The notes under the pieces are model-generated. The model searched no databases. It was not told the origin of the DNA and worked only from the letters and a program-made list of their open reading frames with translations. DNA of 64,000 bases from the NCBI GenBank assembly GCA_035934015.1, contig DASYYH010000011.1, positions 186,001-250,000 of the forward strand. The letters are read 5' to 3'. Position numbers and translations under genes: made by a program. Position 1 is the stretch's first letter; each line of letters starts with the position of its first letter. Shown here in pieces: positions 25,694-33,859 of the stretch. The stretch is from Candidatus Acidiferrales bacterium (GTDB taxonomy: Bacteria > Acidobacteriota > Terriglobia > Acidiferrales > UBA7541).

Positions 25694-27982
25694 GTGCGTC
25701 CGTTTCGATTTCTATTGATGTTTCTTCTCGCGTTCGTTTGCAGCGCCATCGCTTTCGCCACAATTTTCGGCGTCGTCCAGGGAGTCGTCCATGATCCCGA
25801 TCACCGCCCGATCCCCGGCGCCGACGTCGTCATGAAATCCGCGACTTCGGCTTTGTCTTTCACAGCAAAATCCGACCAAAACGGGGAATTCCGCTTCGAA
25901 GCCGTCCCCATCGGCGACTACATCGTCACCATAAGCCTCTCAGGCTTCACGACAATCCAGCAGAAAATCACCGTTCTGTCCGGCACTTCACCAGTTCTTC
26001 ACTTCCCTCTCGAACTCGCCTCCTTGAGCCAGAAAATCACGGTTTCCGCGACGCCGGAGCCTGCCAGCGTTGACACAGTCACTCCCACGACGCTCGTCAG
26101 CCGAAAAAATATAGCCCAAACTCCCGGCGCTGACCGCACCAACAGCCTGCAAATGATCACCGACTACGTTCCCGGCGCCTACGTCACCCATGATCAGCTT
26201 CACATTCGCGGCGGCCATCAAGCGAGTTGGCTCATCGATGGCATTCCCATCCCCAATACGAACATTGCCAGCAATCTTGGCCCGCAAATCGATCCGCAGG
26301 ACATCGATTATCTCGAGGTTCAGCGCGGCAGCTATGACGCCGAATATGGCGACCGTACCTACGGAATCTTCAACGTCGTCACGCGGACCGGCTGGGAGCG
26401 CAACAACGAGGGCGGCGTCGTCACGAGCTTCGGGAATTCCTTTCAGACCAACGATGAAGTCAATTTCGGAAGTCACACGGACAGGCTTGCCTATTTCGCC
26501 AGTCTCAGTGGCAATCGCAGCGATTATGGCCTTCAAACTCCCGTCAGTTCCATCTACCACGACGCCGAAAACGGCTACGGCGGCTTTGGCTCCATCATCT
26601 TCAATGTCGATGCGGCCAACCAGCTCCGATTCGTCACGTCATTGCGCCGCGATTACTACCAGATCCCCTACGATCCCAACGCCAGCGATTCAGAAAATCA
26701 GATATTCAATAGCAGCGGTCTTCGCGACGGCCAGCGCGAATCCGATGCCGTCGTCGATTTTTCCTGGGTGCACACGATCCACTCGCGCATGCTGCTGACA
26801 CTCTCGCCCTTCTACCATTACAATCGCGCCAATTATCAAGGCTCGCCCAGTGACTTTCCGATCAGCACTACCGACGACCGCGGCTCCGACTATGCTGGCG
26901 GACAAACCACCTTCAGTTTCAGTTTTGCGAAAAATGACGCACAGGCGGGCTTCTACGGTTTCTGGCAACACGACAGTCAGTTCTTCGGTCTCATCTTCAA
27001 TGATCCCAGCAATCCTAACCCGGCCATTAATCAGAGTGAGCCAGCCTCAGGCAGTCTCGAAGAGGAGTTCATCGAAGACAAGTTCAGCGCCACGTCCTGG
27101 CTGACTTTCGTGGGCGGCGTTCGCCAGTCGCACTTCTCAGGCAGTCCGGCCCAAGCCGGCGCTAGCCCGCCCATCGTCGAAAATGCGACAAGCCCGCGCA
27201 TCGGGGTCGCCATTCGCGTTCCGCGCGTGCATTGGGTCCTCCACGGTTTCTACGGCCATTTTTATCAGGCTCCGCCGCTTGTCACCGCTTCCGGCCCGTT
27301 GCTGAATTTCGTCAATAGCAATAATTTAGGTTTCATTCCGCTTCACGGCGAACGCGACGAAGAGCATCAGTTCGGCGTCACGATTCCGCTCCGCTCATGG
27401 TCCCTTGACGCCGATAATTTCCAGACCCGCGCGCAGAACTTCTTTGACCACAACAACGTCGGCAACTCCGGCGTCTTTTTCCCTCTGACGATTCAGCAAG
27501 CTCTGATTCGTGGTTGGGAGCTGACTCTGCGTTCGCCGCTTCTCTGGAGTGCTGTTCAGATGCATCTCGCCTATTCGAACCAAATTGCGGAAGGGGAAGG
27601 CGCCATCACTGGCGGCCTCACCAATTTTACCCTGCCCTCTGGTTACTTTCCTTTGGATCATGACCAGCGGAACACGCTCAATATTGGTATGAACGCCAAT
27701 CTTCCACATCAGATTTTTGCTGGAGCGAATGCTTATTACGGTTCAGGCTTCACAAACGGCCAGTACAATCCGCCCGCCGTCCCGAATCTCTATCTTCCCG
27801 GCCACACGTCCATTGACATTTCGCTTGGGAAGAATTTTGGCGAGCGTTTTTCGGCCTCTGTGGACGCTCTCAACATCGCCAACCGCCGCCTGTTGACCGA
27901 CAATAGCATCACATTTGGCGGTTTCCATTACGATGACCCGCGCGAGATTTACGTCGAACTGCGCTATCGCTTCCATTATTAG
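25694..27982 (+). CDS. TonB-dependent receptor with N-terminal carboxypeptidase-regulatory domain
   Basis: A 762-residue outer-membrane protein. A signal peptide (FLLMFLLAFVCSAIAFA) is followed by a CarboxypepD-regulatory-like domain (VVHDPDHRPIPGADVVMKS, about residues 27-110). Next is a plug domain (QMITDYVPGAYVTHDQLHIR, RGGHQASWLIDGIPIPNT) and a beta-barrel that ends in VELRYRFHY, the aromatic C-terminal signature. The ligand is unknown; the Cys-rich protein just upstream suggests a metal complex. The GTG start is backed by AGGAGGG seven bases ahead. The next gene is convergent. Confidence 0.92.
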   Translation: MRPFRFLLMFLLAFVCSAIAFATIFGVVQGVVHDPDHRPIPGADVVMKSATSALSFTAKSDQNGEFRFEAVPIGDYIVTISLSGFTTIQQKITVLSGTSPVLHFPLELASLSQKITVSATPEPASVDTVTPTTLVSRKNIAQTPGADRTNSLQMITDYVPGAYVTHDQLHIRGGHQASWLIDGIPIPNTNIASNLGPQIDPQDIDYLEVQRGSYDAEYGDRTYGIFNVVTRTGWERNNEGGVVTSFGNSFQTNDEVNFGSHTDRLAYFASLSGNRSDYGLQTPVSSIYHDAENGYGGFGSIIFNVDAANQLRFVTSLRRDYYQIPYDPNASDSENQIFNSSGLRDGQRESDAVVDFSWVHTIHSRMLLTLSPFYHYNRANYQGSPSDFPISTTDDRGSDYAGGQTTFSFSFAKNDAQAGFYGFWQHDSQFFGLIFNDPSNPNPAINQSEPASGSLEEEFIEDKFSATSWLTFVGGVRQSHFSGSPAQAGASPPIVENATSPRIGVAIRVPRVHWVLHGFYGHFYQAPPLVTASGPLLNFVNSNNLGFIPLHGERDEEHQFGVTIPLRSWSLDADNFQTRAQNFFDHNNVGNSGVFFPLTIQQALIRGWELTLRSPLLWSAVQMHLAYSNQIAEGEGAITGGLTNFTLPSGYFPLDHDQRNTLNIGMNANLPHQIFAGANAYYGSGFTNGQYNPPAVPNLYLPGHTSIDISLGKNFGERFSASVDALNIANRRLLTDNSITFGGFHYDDPREIYVELRYRFHY

Positions 27983-28016
27983 CGCTGCAAGGAAATTTAG
28001 GAAATGAAGCGGGAAA

Positions 28017-29015
28017 TCAGCTTTCGCGTTCGAGGATGAAGTCTGGCACGGAGAGCAGCGCACGGCGGTAATCGGAATCCTTGCACACATCCAGGCAAGC
28101 CTTCGCGCGGCTGGCGTATTCGACCGCCAGTTGTCGCGAATGCTCGAGCGCGCCGGAATTGCGCACCAGCGAAGTGATTTCCTCGGGCTTCACGCTCTGA
28201 AAATCTTTTTCGCGCAGCACGGTTGCGACTAATTCCCTGCCGCTGCGGTGCCCGCTGTGTCCCGCGCCATTGCCGGAGGTCCCATTTCGCAGCGCGAAAA
28301 TCAGCGGCAGCGTGACCTTTCCTTCCTTCAAATCGCTCAGCACCGGCTTGCCCAGCTTTTCCGGCGACGCTGTAAAATCCAGCAAATCATCCACGAGTTG
28401 AAACGCCAATCCCGCCTTCCGCCCGTATTCCGCCAGCGCCTGCCGCGTCGAATCGTCGCATCCCGCCAGCACCGCTCCCAGCTCCGCGCATCCGCTGAAA
28501 AGGCACGCCGTCTTGCGATAAGAAAGATCCGTCGCCTCTCGTTCGCTCAGGTCGATGCGATCCAGACACGTGAGTTGCAACAGTTCGCCTTCCACCATGT
28601 TCTGCGTGAGCTGAATCAAAATATCGAGCACATCGAAATTCCGTTCTTCGAGCGCGATCTTGAACGACTGCATATAGAGCCAGTCGCCCGCCAGTACGCT
28701 CATGTGATTGCCCCAGCGCGCATTCGCCGAAGGCCGCCCGCGCCGCGTATTCGCGCCATCGATCACATCGTCGTGAATCAGCGTCGCGCTGTGAATCATC
28801 TCCACCACGGCGCCGAGCGGAATTGCGCTCGGCCCATCATACCCGCAGGCTCCGGCAGAAAGCAGCAGCAGCGCCGGACGCAGCCGCTTGCCTCCGCCTT
28901 CGCGCAAATAGCTTCCGATTTCCGCGATCGGCTGAATGGCTTCGCCCGTCTGCACGGCAATCTCCTGCTCGACCAGCGCCAGGTCGTCGCGCACCAGATC
29001 AAAAATCTCTCGCAC
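28017..29015 (-). CDS. ispB: Polyprenyl diphosphate synthase (octaprenyl-type)
   Basis: A 332-residue trans-prenyltransferase. The first aspartate-rich motif is LIHDDVIDGANTRRG and the second is QLVDDLLDFTAS. GGKRLRPALLLL is the isopentenyl-diphosphate binding segment near residue 40. It lengthens farnesyl or geranyl diphosphate to the side chain of a quinone; chain length cannot be read reliably. The start is GTG. It lies 28 bases after tatD and ends the larC-metG-tatD-ispB operon. Confidence 0.9.
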   Translation of the reverse strand: MREIFDLVRDDLALVEQEIAVQTGEAIQPIAEIGSYLREGGGKRLRPALLLLSAGACGYDGPSAIPLGAVVEMIHSATLIHDDVIDGANTRRGRPSANARWGNHMSVLAGDWLYMQSFKIALEERNFDVLDILIQLTQNMVEGELLQLTCLDRIDLSEREATDLSYRKTACLFSGCAELGAVLAGCDDSTRQALAEYGRKAGLAFQLVDDLLDFTASPEKLGKPVLSDLKEGKVTLPLIFALRNGTSGNGAGHSGHRSGRELVATVLREKDFQSVKPEEITSLVRNSGALEHSRQLAVEYASRAKACLDVCKDSDYRRALLSVPDFILERES

Positions 29016-29043
29016 TGTCAGAACGGCGATGACATTCCTCGAT

Positions 29044-29853
29044 TCAAATCCGATTTGCCGAATGCGCGGCCGGTTGGGTCAGTCCGAAAAACCGCAGGAA
29101 ATTATCTGACGTCGTCCGGGCCACTTCTTCCGGCGCTAAGTTTCTCACATTCGCCAACATCCGCGCTACCTCAACCACGTTCGCCGGCTCGTTCCGCTTG
29201 CCCCGCAATTCCTTCGGCGGCAGAAACGGCGAATCCGTTTCCGTCAAAATCTGCTCCAGCGGCAACTGCGCTGCCACTTCGCGCAGCGGCGCCATTTTCG
29301 GGTACGTGATGTTGCAGGCAAACGAAATCCGAAATCCCATCTCGATTCCCTGCCGCGCTCTCGCCAAAGTCCCCGTGAAGCAGTGAAAAATCCCTCCCAG
29401 CCCGCTCGGTCGCCAGTCCTCCTCCAAAATCTTCAGGCAGTCCGCCCACGCGTCCCGGCAATGGATCACAATCGGCAGCTTCGCCTCGCGAGCAAGCTGC
29501 AATTGCCGCCGGAAAACGGCTTGCTGCACATCTCTCGGTGAATGATCGTAATAATAATCGAGCCCGATCTCGCCCCACGCGATCACGCGCGGATGCATCG
29601 CCAGCCGCGCAAGTTCCGCGTACCATTCTTCCGTCGCCAGCTTCGCTTCGTGCGGATGGACTCCCACCGTGCCGTAAATCCAGTCGTATTTCTCCGCAAA
29701 AGGAATCGCTGCATCCAGCCGGTCCGACGCCGTCCCGCTCCCAATCGCCAGAATCGTCGTGACGCCGGCCGCGCGCGCACGTCCCAGCATCTCCTCGCGG
29801 TCGGCGTCGAACTGCGGAAACTCCAAATGCGCGTGCGAGTCGATAATCTCCAA
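29044..29853 (-). CDS. tatD: TatD-family metal-dependent deoxyribonuclease
   Basis: A 269-residue TIM-barrel hydrolase. IDSHAHLEFPQFDADREEML holds the first His-x-His pair. AWGEIGLDYYYDHSP supplies the glutamate, PIVIHCRDAW and IFHCFTGTL the next His ligands, and LTETDSPFL the Asp. TatD enzymes act as 3'-5' exonucleases in DNA repair, and related proteins include D-aminoacyl-tRNA deacylase. A tatD gene directly after metG is a common bacterial arrangement; here the spacing is 12 bases. Confidence 0.93.
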   Translation of the reverse strand: MEIIDSHAHLEFPQFDADREEMLGRARAAGVTTILAIGSGTASDRLDAAIPFAEKYDWIYGTVGVHPHEAKLATEEWYAELARLAMHPRVIAWGEIGLDYYYDHSPRDVQQAVFRRQLQLAREAKLPIVIHCRDAWADCLKILEEDWRPSGLGGIFHCFTGTLARARQGIEMGFRISFACNITYPKMAPLREVAAQLPLEQILTETDSPFLPPKELRGKRNEPANVVEVARMLANVRNLAPEEVARTTSDNFLRFFGLTQPAAHSANRI

Positions 29854-29865
29854 GTATCCGCCCTC

Positions 29866-31866
29866 TTACTTCAACCGCGCGCCCGCCGGCACATCTTCGG
29901 TAAACGTACACAGAACCGGCTTGCCATCCGGCCCCGTCGACGCCGCCACGATCATCCCGTTCGATTCCACACCGCGCAACTTTCGCGGCGCCAGATTCGC
30001 CACCACCACAACTTTCTTTCCGATTAAACTTTCCGGCGTATACGCCACGGCAATTCCCGCCACCACCTGCCGCACCTCTTCGCCAATATCCACCAGCAGC
30101 TTTAGCAGCTTGTCCGCGCCGGGCACGCGCTCCGCCGATTTCACCACTCCCACGCGCATCTCGACTTTCGCAAAGTCCTCGATTCCGATCTTTGCCGCGC
30201 CTGCCGCAGCTCCGCTCAGAGCCGCGCCGCCTGCCGTTGCCCCAGCCGCCGCGCTCGCCGCCGCCGGATTTCGAATTTCTTCTTCCATCGCTTCGATCCT
30301 TTCAAACGCTTCCTTTTTGTCCACGCGCGGAAACACTGCTTCCGCTTTTCCAATCTGAAACGCTTGTCGTGCCTCTCCTGCCCCATTCGCTTTCTGTTCC
30401 GCCAGCGCTTTCAAAGACTGCTCGCTGATCGGTGTGCTGTTTCCCAGTTGCTCCCAGATTTTCTGTGTCGCGTGCGGCAGCACCGGATGTGCCAGCACCG
30501 TCACGATTCGCAGCGCATCGTACGCCTGATAAAGCACCATCTCCAGCCGTCCCCACTTCGCCCTTTCCTTCACCAGCACCCACGGCTGAAATTCCACCAG
30601 ATACTTGTCGATCTCCCCAATCAGCCGCCAGATCGCTTCGAGCGCCCGCGAAAAATCGTAAGTCTCGTAATACCGCAGCGCTTCTTCGCAAACTTCCCGC
30701 TTCAATTTCTCCACTTCCGCATCGCGCCCATTTTCTTCTTTTGCCGGACGCCGCGGCACGCGTCCGCCAAAGTATTGCTCGATCATCGTCAGCGTCCGGC
30801 TGGCCAGATTCCCCAGCCCGTTCGCCAGATCCGCGTTGTAGCGCGTCAGCAGCGACTCGCGGCTAAAATTTCCGTCCTGCCCAAACACCATTTCGCGGAG
30901 CAGAAAATAACGCAGCGCGTCAATCCCCAGCACACGCGCGATCGGCTGCGGATACTGCATATTCCCGCGCGACTTGCTCATCTTTTCTTCCGCGAAAAGC
31001 CACCATCCGTGCGCAAAAATCTTCTTCGGCAGCGTTTCTCCCGCCGCCATCAGGAAGGCCGGCCAGTAAACCGCATGAAATCGCAGAATTTCCTTGCCGA
31101 CCAGATGCACATCCGCCGGCCAGTATTTTTCGAATTCGATTTCGTCGTCCGCGTAACCCACTCCCGTCATGTAGCTCGTCAGCGCGTCATACCAAACATA
31201 GAAAATGTGCTTCTCATCCGCCGCAAACGGAATGCCCCATTTGAACGACGTCCGGCTGATCGAAAGGTCGCGCAGTCCTCCGCGGACAAATGCCAGCACT
31301 TCATTCCGCCGCGATTCCGGCTGCACGAAATCTGGCTGCTTTTCGTAAAGTTCCAGCAATCGCTCCTGAAACGCTGAAAGCTTGAAAAAATAATTCTCTT
31401 CCATCACGCGCTCCGTCGGCCGCTTGCACTCCGGGCAAAGATTTCCCGGCAGCGGCTCATCCACGTACATTTCGTCGAAAACGCAGTATTGCCCCTCGTA
31501 TCCGCCTTTGTAGACGTATCCCTGATCCTGCGCCTTGCGAAACAGCATCTGCACCGCGCGCTCGTGCCGCGGCTCCGTCGTGCGCACGAATCGGTCAAAC
31601 GGCAAATCCAGTTCCCGCCACAGCGCGCGATATTCCGCCGAAATCCGGTCGGCGAATTCCTGCGGCGTCACGCCTGCTTCCTTCGCAGCGCGTTCCACTT
31701 TCTGCCCATGTTCATCCGTACCTGTCAGGCACACCACGTCGTATCCGCACATGCGCTTGTATCGCGCAATTGTGTCCGCCACGACGCTCGTATACGTATG
31801 CCCGAGGTGCGGCCGCGCGTTCACGTAGTAAATCGGCGTGGTCAAATAGAATTTCGGTTTGGCCAT
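29866..31866 (-). CDS. metG: Methionyl-tRNA synthetase with C-terminal tRNA-binding domain
   Basis: A 666-residue class I synthetase. The HIGH-type motif is in NARPHLGHTYTSVVADT, and KMSKS is in EEKMSKSRGNMQYPQP. A zinc-knuckle cysteine pair is CPECKRPTE. After a low-complexity Ala/Gly-rich linker at about residues 535-560, a tRNA-binding OB-fold domain (VEMRVGVVKSAERVPGADKL) ends the protein, as in dimeric MetRS. I start at 31866 because MAKPKFYLTTPIYYVN is the family N-terminus; the start shares one base with the larC stop codon. Confidence 0.97.
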   Translation of the reverse strand: MAKPKFYLTTPIYYVNARPHLGHTYTSVVADTIARYKRMCGYDVVCLTGTDEHGQKVERAAKEAGVTPQEFADRISAEYRALWRELDLPFDRFVRTTEPRHERAVQMLFRKAQDQGYVYKGGYEGQYCVFDEMYVDEPLPGNLCPECKRPTERVMEENYFFKLSAFQERLLELYEKQPDFVQPESRRNEVLAFVRGGLRDLSISRTSFKWGIPFAADEKHIFYVWYDALTSYMTGVGYADDEIEFEKYWPADVHLVGKEILRFHAVYWPAFLMAAGETLPKKIFAHGWWLFAEEKMSKSRGNMQYPQPIARVLGIDALRYFLLREMVFGQDGNFSRESLLTRYNADLANGLGNLASRTLTMIEQYFGGRVPRRPAKEENGRDAEVEKLKREVCEEALRYYETYDFSRALEAIWRLIGEIDKYLVEFQPWVLVKERAKWGRLEMVLYQAYDALRIVTVLAHPVLPHATQKIWEQLGNSTPISEQSLKALAEQKANGAGEARQAFQIGKAEAVFPRVDKKEAFERIEAMEEEIRNPAAASAAAGATAGGAALSGAAAGAAKIGIEDFAKVEMRVGVVKSAERVPGADKLLKLLVDIGEEVRQVVAGIAVAYTPESLIGKKVVVVANLAPRKLRGVESNGMIVAASTGPDGKPVLCTFTEDVPAGARLK

Positions 31867-33062
31867 CAGCTGTTTTTCATCTCGTTGATTTTTTGAAAAT
31901 GGAAATTCACCGTCGAAAGCACTTGCTTGAGCGGCAAGCCTTTCTCCGCCGCGATGCGCTGGCAATCTTCGTACTCCGGCGCCGCATTCAGCACCGTCCC
32001 GTTCAGCCGTGCAATCTTCACCCGCACAGTCCCGAGCGGCGTCTCCACTGGAACGCTTTGCCGTTCGAGCGTCCGCCGGAAAACTTCATGCGTGCGCACG
32101 CCAATCGTCGTCGTCTCGCGAAAAATCAAATCCATCAGCCGGTCGCGGTTCGCTGGCTCGCACAGCAGCGTGATGAGCTGTCCCGGCCGGTTCTTCTTCA
32201 TCTGCACCGGACTCGAAAACACATCCAGCGCGCCCGCCGCCAGCGCCTGCTCCGCGAAGTACCCGTAAATCTGCGGGCTCATGTCGTCCACATTCGCCTC
32301 AATCACCGCCACGGCCGCGTCTCCGTAGACTCCCGTCTTTTTCTCCGCTGATTCGCCAATCAGAATCCGCAGCACGTTCGCCTGCTCGGCCAAATCCGCC
32401 GAACCCGCTCCGTATCCGACCGCATTCAACTGCATTGCCGGAATTTTCCCATAGCTCGTCGCCAGCGTCGTTGCAATCGCCGCGCCTGTCGGCGTCACCA
32501 GTTCCTTTTGCACGCCGCTCGAAAATGTCGGCACGCCGCGCAGCAATTCCGCCGTCGCAGGAGCGGGCACGGGCAGTACGCCGTGCTCCGTTTGCACCCG
32601 CCCGCCGCCCACATCCATCGCTGAGCACGCAAATCCTTCGATCCCCAGCAAATCGAATCCAATCGCCGCTCCCACAATGTCGATAATCGAATCCACCGCA
32701 CCGACTTCGTGAAAATGCACCTTTTCGACCGAAATATTGTGAACCTTCGCTTCCGCTTTACCCAGCCGCTGAAAAATATTCCCCGCTCGTTCCGCAGCGC
32801 GCGGCGCAAGGCCTGCCTCGTCAATCATCTTCAAAATATCCGACAAATGCCGGTGATGATGACTCGCTCCCGCTTCGACATGCACTTTCGTCGCCGCAAT
32901 CGCCTTCCGTTTCACGCGCTCAGCCGAAATCGTCCAGCCCGTGAACCGCAGTTTTCGCAGCTCCGCTTCGAGCGCTCGCAACTCCACGCCCGCGTCAACC
33001 AGCGCTCCCAGCACCATGTCGCCGCTGATCCCCGAAAAACAATCGAAGTATGCGTATTTCAT
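31866..33062 (-). CDS. larC: Nickel insertion protein LarC
   Basis: A 398-residue protein that inserts nickel into the pyridinium dithiocarboxylate mononucleotide to finish the nickel-pincer cofactor. YAYFDCFSGISGDMVLGALV is the N-terminal signature. A His cluster GASHHHRHLSDIL, EKVHFHEVGAVDSIIDIVG and the C-terminal domain EANVDDMSPQIYGYF complete it. Unlike in Lactobacillus plantarum, where larC needs a programmed frameshift, this is one uninterrupted frame. It heads the larC-metG-tatD-ispB operon. I start at 33062 (MKYAYFDC); an upstream in-frame Met at 33095 is less likely. Confidence 0.95.
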   Translation of the reverse strand: MKYAYFDCFSGISGDMVLGALVDAGVELRALEAELRKLRFTGWTISAERVKRKAIAATKVHVEAGASHHHRHLSDILKMIDEAGLAPRAAERAGNIFQRLGKAEAKVHNISVEKVHFHEVGAVDSIIDIVGAAIGFDLLGIEGFACSAMDVGGGRVQTEHGVLPVPAPATAELLRGVPTFSSGVQKELVTPTGAAIATTLATSYGKIPAMQLNAVGYGAGSADLAEQANVLRILIGESAEKKTGVYGDAAVAVIEANVDDMSPQIYGYFAEQALAAGALDVFSSPVQMKKNRPGQLITLLCEPANRDRLMDLIFRETTTIGVRTHEVFRRTLERQSVPVETPLGTVRVKIARLNGTVLNAAPEYEDCQRIAAEKGLPLKQVLSTVNFHFQKINEMKNS

Positions 33063-33610
33063 TTCGGCCGTCGAATCTCTCGCCGCAGCGCGCAATTGAT
33101 CGCCGACATCTCACTTCCGCGCTGTCTCGCGAATCCTAAATACTATGCTGCGCTCCAAAACGTGTCAAACTGCCTCAGTTTCATGGGCTGGGTCAGCTCG
33201 AATTTTCTGGATCGTGACACAAGGAGTCAAAATTCGAACGGACCCATCGCTCATTTTTCGTCTCATGAATGCCATTGCGTTCACTTCGCGATCGGCAAAC
33301 TCCACAACCACTAGCTCTTCCAACCCCCTCCCCTTTCGTGCTAGTTTGCCTTGCGGCGCGTATTGAGCGCCCAGGACGAGAACTAAAGTGAGCGCGTCAA
33401 AAAACTCGAGGAACGACAGCGTGGTGGATACAAAGCCCCGCAGGCTCGTAACTCCGTCCTCCCCCTCGTCATCCCGAACCCAGTCGCGCTTCGCGCGAAT
33501 GGCGGTGAGGCTTGCCCGCTGGGGCGGGGACCTGCTTTTGCGTGCGCCTCATCCTACTTGCCCCGGCCAACGAGGGCACCAAGGCCGGCAAAAGGCCGGT
33601 CTTCGGGTGG

Positions 33611-33641
33611 CCCGTCCTTCGCTGTGGTTGCGAAAGGTGGG
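33611..33641 (+). repeat. REP-like intergenic hairpin
   Basis: CCCGTCCTTCGC and GCGAAAGGTGGG can pair around a seven-base loop with three mismatches (9 of 12 strict complement, with wobble pairs in RNA). A neighbouring duplicated AAGGCCGG octamer precedes it. The GGGTGGCCCGTCCTTCGC core is of the kind repeated in acidobacterial intergenic regions, as I recall. It has no T-run and so is not an obvious terminator. Confidence 0.5.
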
Positions 33642-33652
33642 TAAGGTCGTCA

Positions 33653-33728
33653 TTTCTAATCGCAACACGTCTGAAATTAGAATTGCCCGTAACTTACACA
33701 AAACAAAGGTTCTCCAAATTTCTAATCG
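33653..33728. repeat. Repeated TTTCTAATCG motifs upstream of argS
   Basis: TTTCTAATCG occurs at 33653-33662 and again at 33719-33728. The inverse ATTAGAA lies at 33676-33682, forming an inverted pair with the first copy. All lie within 150 bases upstream of the argS promoter. They might be binding sites for a regulator; no factor is implied. Confidence 0.35.
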
Positions 33729-33798
33729 ACAATTTTTGCACTGTTTTCTCGCCTGTCGTTCTCGCTCCTTCCGGCCTTCCCCCATCGGCTCCCGACTT

Positions 33799-33827
33799 TT
33801 GACGCGCTCCCAGCGGCTCTCTATAAT
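33799..33827 (+). promoter_or_regulatory. Sigma-70 type promoter of argS
   Basis: TTGACG (33799-33804) and TATAAT (33822-33827) are separated by exactly 17 bases. The implied transcript starts near 33834, giving a leader of about 26 nt before the GTG at 33860. This is the best match to the housekeeping consensus in the window. Confidence 0.7.
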
Positions 33828-33859
33828 CGGCCGCTCTTCTCCCGTCAGAAAGAGACTCT

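Larger units (their letters stand above)
33063..33798. other. Non-coding gap between larC and argS with repeat debris
   Basis: No convincing gene is seen in these 736 bases. Short openings exist on the plus strand but have no domain resemblance and are rich in Arg, Ser and Pro. The gap contains a segment around 33469-33545 (starting TCATCCCGA) and a hairpin at 33611-33641, both resembling dispersed intergenic elements of acidobacterial genomes. Three copies of a TTTCTAATCG-like decamer lie at 33653-33728, one of them inverted. The divergent genes larC and argS need promoters here; only that of argS is clear. Confidence 0.6.
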
